A stretch of DNA of 64,000 bases from Streptomyces aurantiacus (GCF_027107535.1 NZ_CP114283.1:4650001-4714000), one strand, 5' to 3'. Counted from the first letter of the stretch, positions 34,378 to 43,012 are shown. Numbers and translations: made by a program. Notes: generated by a model from the letters alone, not told the origin.

Positions 34378-34812
34378 TCATGCCGTTCGTCTCCTTCGGT
34401 CGTTGTGTGTGGCGGCGGCTGGTGCGGTGTGCGGCGCCGCGGACTGGCACACCATGACGGCGTGTGCGACGGCAAGACCTCCGCTGTGGCTCAGGGAGAG
34501 GTCGATGTAGTACATGCCGAGGGACTGGGCAACCGCTTCGACCTCGCCGTACAGCCGCACGTGGGGCCGTCCGGCGCGGTCGTTGACGACCTCGACGTCC
34601 GTCCACTCCATGCGCGGGCCCATGCCGGTCCCGAGGCTTTTCAGCACGGCCTCCTTGGCGGCCCACCGGCCGGCGAGGTGCTCACCGACCCGCTTGCGCC
34701 GGTAGCAGTAGGCCAGCTCGCGAGCGGTGAACACCCGCTCCCGCAGCTCTGGTTGGGAGATCATCAGCTCCTCTACGCGAGAGACCTCGGCCAGATCCAT
34801 GCCGGTCCGCAC
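34378..34812 (-). CDS. AcpS-type 4'-phosphopantetheinyl transferase
   Basis: A 144-residue holo-ACP synthase. GTG 34812 opens VRTGMDLAEVSRVEEL, matching the family start (Mg-binding Asp). The second signature reads AGRWAAKEAVLKSLGTGMG. The SLSHSGGLAVAHAVM strand is near the C terminus. It transfers phosphopantetheine from CoA to the ACP gene 46 bp upstream, and lies 25 bp before the KS gene. A cluster-specific AcpS suggests the unusual ACP is not served by housekeeping enzymes. The C-terminal ~20 residues are a Thr/Ala/Arg tail. Confidence 0.93.
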   Translation of the reverse strand: MRTGMDLAEVSRVEELMISQPELRERVFTARELAYCYRRKRVGEHLAGRWAAKEAVLKSLGTGMGPRMEWTDVEVVNDRAGRPHVRLYGEVEAVAQSLGMYYIDLSLSHSGGLAVAHAVMVCQSAAPHTAPAAATHNDRRRRTA

Positions 34813-34858
34813 CCGCAGCGGCGGCGCGGGGCCGTCCGGTGACCGCCCCGCGCCCCGC

Positions 34859-35272
34859 TCACGCCGCGGCCGCGGCGAGGGCGGCACGCTCGGTCACCAG
34901 ATCCGTCAGGTTCTGCACGGTGAACAGGGACAGCACCTCGTCCGCCGTGAGCTTGCCGGCCAGTGCCTGCACGTCGATCTGCGGCAGCGACTTCTTCAGC
35001 TGGGCCAGCCCGACCTCGTTGATGATGTCGTCAGCGTCGGCGAACTCCTCGTCGGGTATCCCGCCCTGGAGCAGCTCGGCGATGTCCGACACCTTGATCT
35101 TCACGTCCGCCGCCTTCTCGATGCGGAACAGGACGTCCAGCAGGTCGATGGACTCGGCGTCCAGATCGCCCAGCAGCGTGGCCTCGGGCACGGCCTCCTC
35201 GACATCTATGCCGAGCGCGTCGGCGACCGCTTCCTGGACGATGGTGCCGAAGCCTTTACCGTCGTACGACAT
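34859..35272 (-). CDS. Long-form acyl carrier protein
   Basis: A 137-residue ACP with the pantetheine Ser in LLGDLDAESIDLLDVLFRIE (Ser near residue 42). Normal ACPs are 75-90 residues. Here an extra segment after helix 3 (GGIPDEEFADADDIINEVGL, then LPQIDVQALAGKLTADEVLSLFTVQNL) enlarges the domain, a form seen in some discrete-ACP FAS/PKS systems. ATG 35272 has AAGGAC at close distance. It is the only ACP in the ketide operon and so should serve both KS/CLF sets and the KSIII-like protein. Confidence 0.93.
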   Translation of the reverse strand: MSYDGKGFGTIVQEAVADALGIDVEEAVPEATLLGDLDAESIDLLDVLFRIEKAADVKIKVSDIAELLQGGIPDEEFADADDIINEVGLAQLKKSLPQIDVQALAGKLTADEVLSLFTVQNLTDLVTERAALAAAAA

Positions 35273-35343
35273 GTGTCCTTTACCCTTCGTGGAATTGCTG
35301 GAGATGGACAGAGCGGGTGGTGCGGTCGGCGGTTGCTGCGGTG

Positions 35344-36348
35344 TCACGACGCCACCGGCTCCTGCCGCCTCTCCGGGGTCACTTCGGCGTGCAGCGCCGT
35401 GAGCCGGCGCGGGTCTCCGGTGGAGCGGGTGCGGGCCTGACCGAGGGTGCGGCGGGCGAGCCCGCTCAGCACCCGGCCGGGGCCGATCTCGGTGTACGCG
35501 TCCACCGGGCGCCGGGCGGCCGTGTGCAGCACCTCGACCCAGCGGACGGGTCCGGTGAGCTGACGCCGCAGCAGTTGCCTGGCCTCCTCGCCCGAGCGGA
35601 CATGAGCGCCGGAGACCGAACTGATCACCGGCAGCACGGGGTCGGCGAACGCGTGGGCGGCGAGCGCCTCGGTGAACTCCTCCACCACCGGCGCCATCAG
35701 CGAGCAGTGGAAGGGCGCCCCCACGTCCAGCGGCACCACCTGGTCGGCGCCGGCGGCCAGCGCCGCCTTGCCGGCCACCTCGACGGCGTACGCGTGCCCC
35801 GAGATGACCGTCTGCAGCGGCTCGTTGTAGTTCGCGACCTGCACCAGACCCAGCCCCAGGCCCTCGGCGCTGCCGCAGGCGGCCAGCACCTGGGCCGCGG
35901 GCAGGCCCAGTACGGCCGCCATCGCGCCGGGCACCTCGCGGGCCACCTCGCCCATCAGCGCCCCGCGCAGCCGCACCAGTTGCAGGGCCGACTCCAGGGA
36001 CAGCACCCCGGCGGCCACCAGCGCCGGGTACTCACCCAGGCTGTGGCCCGCGGCCGCCGCCGGCCGGTAGCCGGCGGACCGCAGCACTTCCCACACGGCG
36101 AGGCTGGTGGCGGCGATCGCGGGCTGGGTGATCTCGGTACGGCCGAGCTCCTGGGCACTGCCGCTCACACAGATCCGCGACAGCGGCAGACCCAGGATCT
36201 CGTCGGCCCGGTCGAACAGCCGCCGGGCCAGGGGATAGGTGTCGAGGAGGTGCCGGGCCATGCCGGGCCGCTGCGACCCCTGCCCGGGGAACATGGCCAG
36301 GCAGCCGGTCGTCGCAGCGACGCTGCCGGGTCCGGTCCAACCGGTCAT
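35344..36348 (-). CDS. fabD: Malonyl-CoA:ACP acyltransferase
   Basis: A 334-residue FabD-family enzyme loading malonyl units on the ACP. FPGQGSQRPGM is near the start, the nucleophile Ser is in AGHSLGEYPALVAAG, a conserved Arg in RLRGALMG, and the catalytic His in VGAPFHCSLM. The ATG at 36348 overlaps the stop of the carboxylase epsilon gene, linking malonyl-CoA formation and use in one operon. It is convergent with nothing and runs into the ACP gene 71 bp downstream. Confidence 0.93.
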   Translation of the reverse strand: MTGWTGPGSVAATTGCLAMFPGQGSQRPGMARHLLDTYPLARRLFDRADEILGLPLSRICVSGSAQELGRTEITQPAIAATSLAVWEVLRSAGYRPAAAAGHSLGEYPALVAAGVLSLESALQLVRLRGALMGEVAREVPGAMAAVLGLPAAQVLAACGSAEGLGLGLVQVANYNEPLQTVISGHAYAVEVAGKAALAAGADQVVPLDVGAPFHCSLMAPVVEEFTEALAAHAFADPVLPVISSVSGAHVRSGEEARQLLRRQLTGPVRWVEVLHTAARRPVDAYTEIGPGRVLSGLARRTLGQARTRSTGDPRRLTALHAEVTPERRQEPVAS

Positions 36349-36584
36349 CGGGTACTCCTTTCGTGGGTCGGTGCGGGGGTGCGCTGCCAGCCGGCCGCGT
36401 CCGGTGCGTCGGGCTGCGGGGGGTGCCAGTCGGCCGGCCGGCCCCAGCGGCCCCTGGCGGGCGGCGGATCCGGCTCGCCGGCGTTGCCGCGCAACGCGGC
36501 GAACACGGCCACCAGCCCCGCCAGTTCCTCCGGCGTGGGGTTGCCCCGCAGCACCCTCAGCGAGACGGCCTCCGGCGCGCTCAC
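36345..36584 (-). CDS. Acyl-CoA carboxylase epsilon subunit
   Basis: A 79-residue protein, VSAPEAVSLRVLRGNPTPEELAGLVAVFAALRG-type start followed by a Pro/Trp-rich tail (RGRWGRPADWHPP). This is the actinobacterial AccE/PccE pattern: short helix LRVxRGxPTPEELAAL plus W-rich tail. Epsilon binds and activates the beta subunit of acetyl/propionyl-CoA carboxylase. GTG 36584 overlaps the stop of the beta gene (GTGA), and its stop overlaps the fabD start, so all three are coupled. Confidence 0.9.
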   Translation of the reverse strand: MSAPEAVSLRVLRGNPTPEELAGLVAVFAALRGNAGEPDPPPARGRWGRPADWHPPQPDAPDAAGWQRTPAPTHERSTR

Positions 36585-38218
36585 AGCGGCTCGTTGCCGT
36601 GCTTGCGGACGGGCTGCCGGGACCGCTTGGTGCGCAGCATGTCCAGGGACTTGATCAGCACCCGCCGGGTGTCCGCCGGGTCGATGACGTCGTCGACGTG
36701 TCCGCGCTGCGCGGCGACGAAGGGGTTCATCAGCTGCTCGGTGTATTCGGCGACCAGCTCCCGGCGCAGCTTCTCCGGCTCCGCCGCCGTGCTCAGCTGC
36801 CGGCGGAAGATGATGTTGGCCGCGCCGTCGGCGCCCATCACGGCCGTCTGGTTGGACGGCCAGGCGAACGACAGGTCGGAGCCGATCGACTTGGAGTCCA
36901 TGACGATGTACGCGCCGCCGAACGCCTTGCGCAGGATCACCTGCACCCGCGGCACGGTCGCCTCGCAGTACGCGTACAGGAGCTTCGCGCCGCGCCGGAT
37001 GATCGCGTTGTGCTCCTGGTCGGTGCCGGGCATGAACCCCGGCACGTCGACCAGCGTCACGAGCGGGATGTTGAACGCGTCGCAGGTGCGCACGAACCGG
37101 GCGGCCTTCTCCGAGGAGTCGATGTCCAGCACCCCCGCCATGGCGGCGGGCTGATTGCCCACCACACCGACCGTGTGGCCGTCCAGGCGGGCCAGGGCAC
37201 ACACGATGTTCGGCGCCCAGCTCTCCTGGATCTCCAGGTAGTTGCCGTCGTCGACGATGTGACCGATGACCGTTCTGATGTCGTACGGCGTCCGGTCGTC
37301 GACCGGCACCACCCGCAGCAGTTCCTCACAGCGCCGGTTCGGATCGTCCAGGGGCCGGGTGTACGGCGCCGTCTCGGCGTTGTTCGACGGCAGATAGGAG
37401 AGCAGTTCCCGGATGCCCTCGAAGCAGGACTCCTCGTCCGGGGCCACGAAACTCGCCACACCGGTGCGGGTGCCGTGGGTGTACGCGCCGCCGAGCTCCT
37501 CGTGCGTGACCTTCTCACCGGTCACCGCGTGCACCACGTCGGGCCCGGTGATGAACATGTTGGCCATGCCCTCGACCATGAACGTGAAGTCGGTCAGCGC
37601 CGGCGAGTAGACGGCGCCGCCCGCGCAGGAGCCGAGCACGACACTGATCTGCGGCACCACACCCGAGGCCCGGACGTTACGGGCGAAGAGCTTGCCGAAG
37701 CCGGCCAGGGCATCGATGCCCTCCTGGATCCGTGCACCGCCGCCGTCGTTGAGGCCGATGACCGGGGCACCGACGGAGTCGGCGAAGTCGAGCAGCTGGT
37801 GGATCTTCGCGGCGAACGTCGCGCCCAGCGCGCCGCCGCGGATCCGGGCGTCGTGAGCGAACACGAAGACCGTACGGCCGTCGACCTCGCCCCAGCCCGT
37901 GATCACCCCGTCGCCCTCGGGATGCGAGTCCTCCATGCCGAAGCCCACCGCCCGGTGCTCGGCGAACAGCCCCAGCTCGGTGAACGTGCCCGGGTCGATC
38001 AGCGCCTCGATGCGCTGGCGGGCCAGCAGCTTGCCCTTGGAGAGATGGCGGGCATCGGCTTCCGGGTCGTGCCCGAAGTGGGCCTGCGCCCTGCGGATGG
38101 TGAGATCGTCGGCCAGTTCGGTCATCGTGGATGCGCGCACCGGTGTCGGTGGCCGCGGTTCCGTGTCGGTCCTGCCGAAGTCCGGCAGTACGGCCTGGGG
38201 AGTGTCCGGAGGCGTCAT
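36581..38218 (-). CDS. Acyl-CoA carboxylase beta subunit (carboxyltransferase)
   Basis: A 545-residue biotin-dependent carboxyltransferase (AccD/PccB type), transferring CO2 from biotin to acetyl- or propionyl-CoA. N-lobe motifs include RIEALIDPGTFTELG and the acyl-binding GGGARIQEGIDALAGFG. C-lobe motifs include VDVPGFMPGTDQEH and the biotin oxyanion region KAFGGAYIVMDSKSIGSD. The residue that discriminates acetyl from propionyl cannot be settled without alignment. ATG 38218 has GAAGGAG about 10 bases upstream. No alpha (biotin carboxylase) gene is in the window, so a housekeeping one must partner. Confidence 0.95.
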   Translation of the reverse strand: MTPPDTPQAVLPDFGRTDTEPRPPTPVRASTMTELADDLTIRRAQAHFGHDPEADARHLSKGKLLARQRIEALIDPGTFTELGLFAEHRAVGFGMEDSHPEGDGVITGWGEVDGRTVFVFAHDARIRGGALGATFAAKIHQLLDFADSVGAPVIGLNDGGGARIQEGIDALAGFGKLFARNVRASGVVPQISVVLGSCAGGAVYSPALTDFTFMVEGMANMFITGPDVVHAVTGEKVTHEELGGAYTHGTRTGVASFVAPDEESCFEGIRELLSYLPSNNAETAPYTRPLDDPNRRCEELLRVVPVDDRTPYDIRTVIGHIVDDGNYLEIQESWAPNIVCALARLDGHTVGVVGNQPAAMAGVLDIDSSEKAARFVRTCDAFNIPLVTLVDVPGFMPGTDQEHNAIIRRGAKLLYAYCEATVPRVQVILRKAFGGAYIVMDSKSIGSDLSFAWPSNQTAVMGADGAANIIFRRQLSTAAEPEKLRRELVAEYTEQLMNPFVAAQRGHVDDVIDPADTRRVLIKSLDMLRTKRSRQPVRKHGNEPL

Positions 38219-38338
38219 TGCGGTCCCACTCCTTCCTGCCCTGTCGCGTAGGTGGCTTCGGAAATGACTCTCCGCCACCGGGATGGGCGCGGGACTGGAG
38301 TGCGTCTTGACCGCGGGTGTATCCCCAGGTGGGCTGCG

Positions 38339-40219
38339 CTAGATGGACAGACGGACGGCTTCCTCCAGGGCGCCCGCCCGGCCCGAGTCCAGCTCCTGGG
38401 CGAAACTGCGCTGCAGGCCGTCCAGCCGGTAGCGGGTGGGCAGGTCCGCCGCCGCGGGCTCGGCCACACTCAGGAAGTGGGCCTCCACCAGCTGCTCACA
38501 GGCGTCCTCGACGGTGGCGAAGTCCTTGCCGAGCACCGGGCAGGCCAGATGGGCGTCGAACTCGGGCACCGGCAGATGGGCCAGACAGCGAAGCGCCTCA
38601 CGGGCATCCTCGGGCAGCGCGTTGTACGACGCCGTGAAACTGGCCCGCACACTCAGCGAACTGTGCGCCAGCTCGTCCAGCCGCCGGCCCTCGTCACTGA
38701 GCCGCTCCGCATAGCGGCCCAGCGACCAGTGGGGACGGGTGTTGAGCCGTGCGGCCGCGGCACGCAGGGCAAGAGGCAGACCCCCGCAGTACCGTGCGAT
38801 CGCGGCCGCCGCGACCGGCTCCCGGTTGACCCGCTCGGGGCCCAGCAACCGCGCCAGCAGCCGCACACTGTGACCGTGCGGCAGATCCGGCAGCTGCAGC
38901 ACACGGGCGCCGAGCGGCGCACTGAGCCGGACCCTGCTGGTGATCAGCACCGCGGTGTCCGCACTGCCCGGCAGCAGCGGCTGCACCTGCTCGTCATCGA
39001 CCGCGTCGTCCAGGGTGAGCAGCAGATGGCGCCCGGCCAGCGCCAGCCGGTACACCTCGGCACGCTCATCCGGGTCGGCCGGAAGCCGGTCGGGATCCGT
39101 ACCCAGCACCCGCAGCAGCCGGCCCAGCACCGCGTGCGGGTCCGCCGGCCGGGCACCGTTGCCCCGCAGCGCCGCGTACAACTGCCCGTCGGGAAAAGCG
39201 GACTGCAGCCGGTGCCCCAGGCGCACGGCCAGTGCCGTCTTGCCGACACCGCCGCCGCCCACCAGCACGGCCGCCGGCGGCTGCGAGCCGGTGGGCTGGG
39301 TCAGGGTCCGCTGGATCACCTCGAGTTCCCGTTCACGCCCCGTGAAGTCGGGCAGGTCGAGCGGGAGCATCTGCGGAGTGGGCTGGGGGCGGGCCACAAC
39401 CTGGAACGAGCCGACGCCGTGCGTGACGGCGCCCTGCGGGTCGCCGCCGCGCTCGGGCAGCGGCACGGGATCGGCCGCCTCCCCCCGCAGGATCGTCTCG
39501 TACAGCCGCTGCAGCCGCCGCGACGGATCCGTGCCGAGCTCCTTGGCGATCAGCCGGCGCATCGACTGGTAGTACTCCAGGGCATCGACGCTGCGCCCCT
39601 CCAGGTAGAGCGCGAGCATCAGACGCTCGCACAGCTGCTCGGAGAGCGGATCGGTCAGCAGCGCCGCGCGCAGCTCCGAGAGGACGGCGCCGGGACGCTC
39701 CAGACGGATCTCGGCGTCCGCCCACTGACTGAGCGCCTCGTGGTGCAGCTGCCGCAGCGTCTCCCTCAGCCGGGCCGCCCAGTCGCTCTGCATACCGCCG
39801 AGTGCGTCACCCCGCCACATGTGCAGCGCCTGCTGCAGCAGCATGCTGCGCTCCTGGTCGCCGAGGCCCTCGTGCTGGGCGCTCTTGAGCAGCCGGCGAA
39901 ACCGCACCAGGTCCACCGTGCCGGGATCGGCCGAAACCTGATAGCCGGCCGGGGTCCGGACCAGACCGACCGGCTCGGGCAGCCCGGCCGAAGCGAAGGC
40001 CAGCGCCCGGCGCAACCGGGTGATGTAGGTGTGCACGACGTTGCGGACCCCCGCGGGCGGCCGGTCGCCCCACACCCGGTCGACAAGGGACTCCAGCGGC
40101 ACCGGCCGTTCCGGATCGACCAGCAGGATGCCGAGGATGCTGCGTTGCCGTGCGGGGCCGAGATCGGCCAGAGCGCTGCCCGTCCAGAGTTCTATCGATC
40201 CCAGTATCCGGAGCTCCAT
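38339..40219 (-). CDS. Large SARP regulator with NB-ARC ATPase domain
   Basis: A 626-residue AfsR-like regulator. Residues ~1-95 are the OmpR-like DNA-binding domain (MELRILGSIELWTG), ~100-245 the BTAD domain (MLLQQALHMWRGDALGG, LEYYQSMRRLIAKELGTDP). An NB-ARC/STAND ATPase follows, with P-loop VGGGGVGKTALAV near 322 and Walker B LLLTLDDAVDD. It lacks the C-terminal TPR array of full AfsR (about 990 residues). It lies directly upstream of the carboxylase-KS operon on the same strand (120-bp gap), so it is the likely activator of that operon. Confidence 0.92.
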   Translation of the reverse strand: MELRILGSIELWTGSALADLGPARQRSILGILLVDPERPVPLESLVDRVWGDRPPAGVRNVVHTYITRLRRALAFASAGLPEPVGLVRTPAGYQVSADPGTVDLVRFRRLLKSAQHEGLGDQERSMLLQQALHMWRGDALGGMQSDWAARLRETLRQLHHEALSQWADAEIRLERPGAVLSELRAALLTDPLSEQLCERLMLALYLEGRSVDALEYYQSMRRLIAKELGTDPSRRLQRLYETILRGEAADPVPLPERGGDPQGAVTHGVGSFQVVARPQPTPQMLPLDLPDFTGRERELEVIQRTLTQPTGSQPPAAVLVGGGGVGKTALAVRLGHRLQSAFPDGQLYAALRGNGARPADPHAVLGRLLRVLGTDPDRLPADPDERAEVYRLALAGRHLLLTLDDAVDDEQVQPLLPGSADTAVLITSRVRLSAPLGARVLQLPDLPHGHSVRLLARLLGPERVNREPVAAAAIARYCGGLPLALRAAAARLNTRPHWSLGRYAERLSDEGRRLDELAHSSLSVRASFTASYNALPEDAREALRCLAHLPVPEFDAHLACPVLGKDFATVEDACEQLVEAHFLSVAEPAAADLPTRYRLDGLQRSFAQELDSGRAGALEEAVRLSI

Positions 40220-40400
40220 CGAAGATCACCCGTATCCCTTCAGTGTCCGGAAACTAACTCCGCCCGGTGCAGCGCCCCTTGATTTCCGCTCTGCCGCACC
40301 GGCCCCGGCCGGCGGACAACGCGCGTCACCCGCCCCGCGAGCGACTCCACGGTGGCGGGTGACGGATGCTGCGTATCGGGCTTCGGGCGGGGCGGCGGAC

Positions 40401-40934
40401 TCAGAGGGCCGCCGGCTCCTTGCGCTGCGGGGTGTAGTCGGCGTGGTCGACGGCGCGTTCCCAGACCGCCTCGAACGCCTCCTTGCACCGGCGGATCAGC
40501 TTGGGGTCCTCGGAGAACTCGTGCGGGCCCCAGGAGCCGTCGCCGTGGAAGTTCGTCCAGCGCAGCAGCGTGTCGTCGAACACCCAGAAGTCGTTGCCCG
40601 GCAGCAGCAGTTCCGAGGCCCGCTGCCGCGGCAGCCAGCGCACCTTCTCGCCGGCGGGCACGTTGACGATCGTGGTGGTCTCCCACTCGTACTGGATGAA
40701 GTCGGTCACCGGCTCGGACACGATCCGCGCGCGCCGCCAGTCGATGCCGCGCTTGACCGCTTCCTGCACCAGCTCGACCCAGTCGGTGTGCCGGTCGTAC
40801 TCGATCGGGAGGCCCTTTTGCCAGTCGACGAAGACCGGGCCCTTGGGGGTGTAGATGTCACGCATCTCCAGGTGCACGGCGGAGTGCTTGGACTGCGCGA
40901 TCAGTTCGGCGAAGGCCGGGAAGTTGCTCGACAT
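40401..40934 (-). CDS. DUF6879 family protein
   Basis: A 177-residue protein, MSSNFPAFAELIAQSKHSAVHLEMRD-type start, with DWRRARIVSEPVTDFIQYEW, RWLPRQRASELLLPGNDFWVFDD and WGPHEFSEDPKLIRRCKEAFEAVW, as in the DUF6879 family that is widespread in Streptomyces and often sits beside XRE regulators. No biochemical function is known. It lies between the SARP and the divergent XRE gene. ATG 40934 has GGAG upstream; an earlier in-frame start has none. Confidence 0.8.
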   Translation of the reverse strand: MSSNFPAFAELIAQSKHSAVHLEMRDIYTPKGPVFVDWQKGLPIEYDRHTDWVELVQEAVKRGIDWRRARIVSEPVTDFIQYEWETTTIVNVPAGEKVRWLPRQRASELLLPGNDFWVFDDTLLRWTNFHGDGSWGPHEFSEDPKLIRRCKEAFEAVWERAVDHADYTPQRKEPAAL

Positions 40935-41101
40935 GCGAATCTCCAATCCGAGAACAGATCAGGCCCCGGCTGAGTCGTCGAACGACTGTGTGGAGCCGAT
41001 TCCAGGCCTTGCCCCCCAGTTGAGCGCTCCGGCCTAGAACCGGGCTCGAGGACCGCTCCGGCAGCAGCCGCACGGCCCTGCGCGCTCACCGGACCAGAGG
41101 T

Positions 41102-41130
41102 ATGCGTTTGACGCATTTTCAATGCGTCAA
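41102..41130. promoter_or_regulatory. Overlapping inverted repeats, probable XRE operator
   Basis: TTGACGCATT-TTC-AATGCGTCAA (41108-41130) is a perfect 10-bp inverted repeat; ATGCGT-TTG-ACGCAT (41102-41116) overlaps it. A -10-like TAGAAT follows at 41137-41142, and the ATG at 41150 lies where transcription would start. It is probably the autoregulatory operator of the XRE gene, with a leaderless transcript. Confidence 0.65.
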
Positions 41131-41149
41131 GCGTGATAGAATGAGCTTT

Positions 41150-41458
41150 ATGAGTATGGCTCTTGAAGGGCTGGTGCGGTCAGCTGTTGCCACGCTGCTG
41201 CACGCGACGGGCGAGTCGCAGACCGACCTCGCGGCCGCGCTGGGTGTGAGTCAGGCGCAGGTGAGCCGGCGTCAGTCCGGGACCGCCGCGTGGAGCCTGT
41301 CCGACTGTGACGCGGTCGCCGCGCACTACGGCATCTCCGTGCACGATCTGGTGGCCGGTCCGACCCGGGCCGCCGAAGCCCTCCCCGAGGAACGCCGTCG
41401 CGTGCCCGGCCGCCCGATCACCGGTGTCCGCTCCGCGGGCGCGGACGGGGGAGCGTGA
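41150..41458 (+). CDS. Small XRE-type HTH regulator
   Basis: A 102-residue protein with a lambda-repressor-like HTH (TLLHATGESQTDLAAALGVSQAQVSRRQSG, residues ~12-42) and a helical dimerisation part. Starts at 41141, 41150 and 41156 are possible; 41150 fits a leaderless message from TAGAAT. Its stop overlaps the start of the Tap-like gene (TGATG), so both are cotranscribed. It probably represses its own promoter through the repeats just upstream. Base use around the promoter is more AT-rich than neighbours, as in plasmid control genes. Confidence 0.8.
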   Translation: MSMALEGLVRSAVATLLHATGESQTDLAAALGVSQAQVSRRQSGTAAWSLSDCDAVAAHYGISVHDLVAGPTRAAEALPEERRRVPGRPITGVRSAGADGGA

Positions 41459-43005
41459 TGACGGACTTCGGGGCGATCGACGCGCTGCTCGCCGCGGCCA
41501 AGAAGGAAGTCCCGCTGCCGCCCGCAGCCGAGCGGCGCTCACTGCGTGAAGGGCTGCATCTCTCGCGGGCCCAGCTCGCGCAGGCTCTGGGGGTCGGCCC
41601 GTCCACGGTCGGGGGCTGGGAGTCCGGACGGGACCCCGCTGGTGAAGTACGGGAGAAGTACGCGTACTTCCTCGAGGGAGCCCGCGCGAAGCTGGCCGCC
41701 GACGCGGCCGCCGGCAGTGAGCTCGGGGACGGCGAGCCGGCGGACGCCGGGCAGAGCGCCGGCCCCCACGCCGTCGACGGTGACGACGACGTCCTGGCCG
41801 ACCCGCAGCCGTGTGTGCTGTGCGGGCAGCCCGCCCGGCACCAGGTGGAGGGATTCCCGCAGCACCTGGACCCTGCCGAGTGCGGCACGGCCGGCCCCGC
41901 GCAGCCGCCGGAGCCCGCACCCCTGGCCGGGCCACAGCAACCGCCGCCCGCCGAGAAGCCGCTCCCTGCCGTGAAGCCGGGCAGGGTGTCCGGTGTGAAG
42001 GTGGTGCCGGTGGGCCGCCGGGCGCAGGCGGCCTCCGAGACTCCGGACCTGATCGGCGCCGCGGTCGCGGCCGCGCTCGCCGACCACGCCGGCGACGTCG
42101 AAGCCGCGACAGCCGCGTTGGTGAAGCGGGCGATCCCGGACGCGATGGCTTTGCTGGACCACACCCGCAAGGGCGGCCGCTACGACGTCGTCGCCCACCC
42201 GTGGCTGCCCGACATCCTGCGCAAGCAAAGTGCCCGCGGCGCCGACCACGTCTGGGAGGCCCGCCCGAAATGGACGCGCCCCGAACTGCCCACCGGCCGG
42301 CACGAGGTGACCGCCCTCGACATCAACGGCGCCTACCTGTCCGCCCTGAAGACCCACCTGCCGCTCGGCCAGCTCGAACACACCACCGGCAACCACCACG
42401 ACCGCCGCCGCGCCGGCCTGCACCTGATCACCCCGCCCGTGTGGGAGCACGAGGCGGTGCTGCCGAACCCGGTCGGCAACCGCGACGAGCCGGGCCCCCT
42501 GTGGGTCACCGAGCCCACCCTGCGCCTCCTGCTGCGCCTGTCCGGCCCGAAGCACGGCCTGTGCGACCCGCCCGAGATCCACGAGTCCTGGACGTCCGGG
42601 GCGACCGAGGGCCTGCTGGAGAAGTTCCGCATCGCACTGAAGGACGCCCGGGACCGGGCCATCGCCGAGGACGACACGGTCACCCTGGAGTACGTGAAGG
42701 CGATGTACTCCAAGTTCGTGTCCACGCTGGGGGAGTCGAACTACAACCGGGAGCTCTACCGCACCGACTGGATGCACCTCATCCGCTCCCAGGCCTTCGC
42801 GAACCTGTGGTGGAAGGCCCACCGTGCCTACGACGAGGGCCTGATGGTGGTCCGCGCGATGGGCACCGACGAACTCCACGTCACCGGCGACTGGCACGCG
42901 GTGTTCCCCGAAGGCCGCGGCGTCACCGAAGTGAAGGTCAAAGACACCTACACCGTCAGCGCCGGCCCCAGCGCAACCGCTGAGCCCTCTGACGGCGCTT
43001 CCTGA
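41458..43005 (+). CDS. Tap-like protein with DNA-polymerase-like motifs
   Basis: A 515-residue protein. Residues ~28-65 are an HTH (LREGLHLSRAQLAQALGVG). A CVLCGQPA zinc-like element and a Pro-rich linker follow. The C-terminal half has ALDINGAYLSALKTHLPLG, like motif A (DxxxLYPS) of family B polymerases; KAMYSKFVSTLGESNYNREL, like motif B; and AMGTDELHV, like motif C. HTH plus this tail recalls telomere-associated protein Tap of linear Streptomyces replicons (usually over 700 residues). I infer a role in replicon or telomere replication; the family call is not certain. It is coupled to the XRE gene. Confidence 0.6.
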   Translation: MTDFGAIDALLAAAKKEVPLPPAAERRSLREGLHLSRAQLAQALGVGPSTVGGWESGRDPAGEVREKYAYFLEGARAKLAADAAAGSELGDGEPADAGQSAGPHAVDGDDDVLADPQPCVLCGQPARHQVEGFPQHLDPAECGTAGPAQPPEPAPLAGPQQPPPAEKPLPAVKPGRVSGVKVVPVGRRAQAASETPDLIGAAVAAALADHAGDVEAATAALVKRAIPDAMALLDHTRKGGRYDVVAHPWLPDILRKQSARGADHVWEARPKWTRPELPTGRHEVTALDINGAYLSALKTHLPLGQLEHTTGNHHDRRRAGLHLITPPVWEHEAVLPNPVGNRDEPGPLWVTEPTLRLLLRLSGPKHGLCDPPEIHESWTSGATEGLLEKFRIALKDARDRAIAEDDTVTLEYVKAMYSKFVSTLGESNYNRELYRTDWMHLIRSQAFANLWWKAHRAYDEGLMVVRAMGTDELHVTGDWHAVFPEGRGVTEVKVKDTYTVSAGPSATAEPSDGAS

Positions 43006-43012
43006 CGCCGTC
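42991..43012 (+). terminator. Small hairpin spanning the stop of the Tap-like gene
   Basis: GACGGCG and CGCCGTC with an 8-base loop. It overlaps the stop codon and may end the XRE/Tap transcript. Confidence 0.4.

Noticed and set aside
36239-38251. 670-codon open frame on the plus strand opposite the carboxylase genes
   Set aside because: Shadow frame; the beta subunit on the other strand is unambiguous.
38252-40282. 676-codon open frame on the plus strand opposite the large SARP
   Set aside because: The SARP frame has clear domains and G/C-ending codons; this frame is repetitive in Gln/Arg/Gly with no domain.
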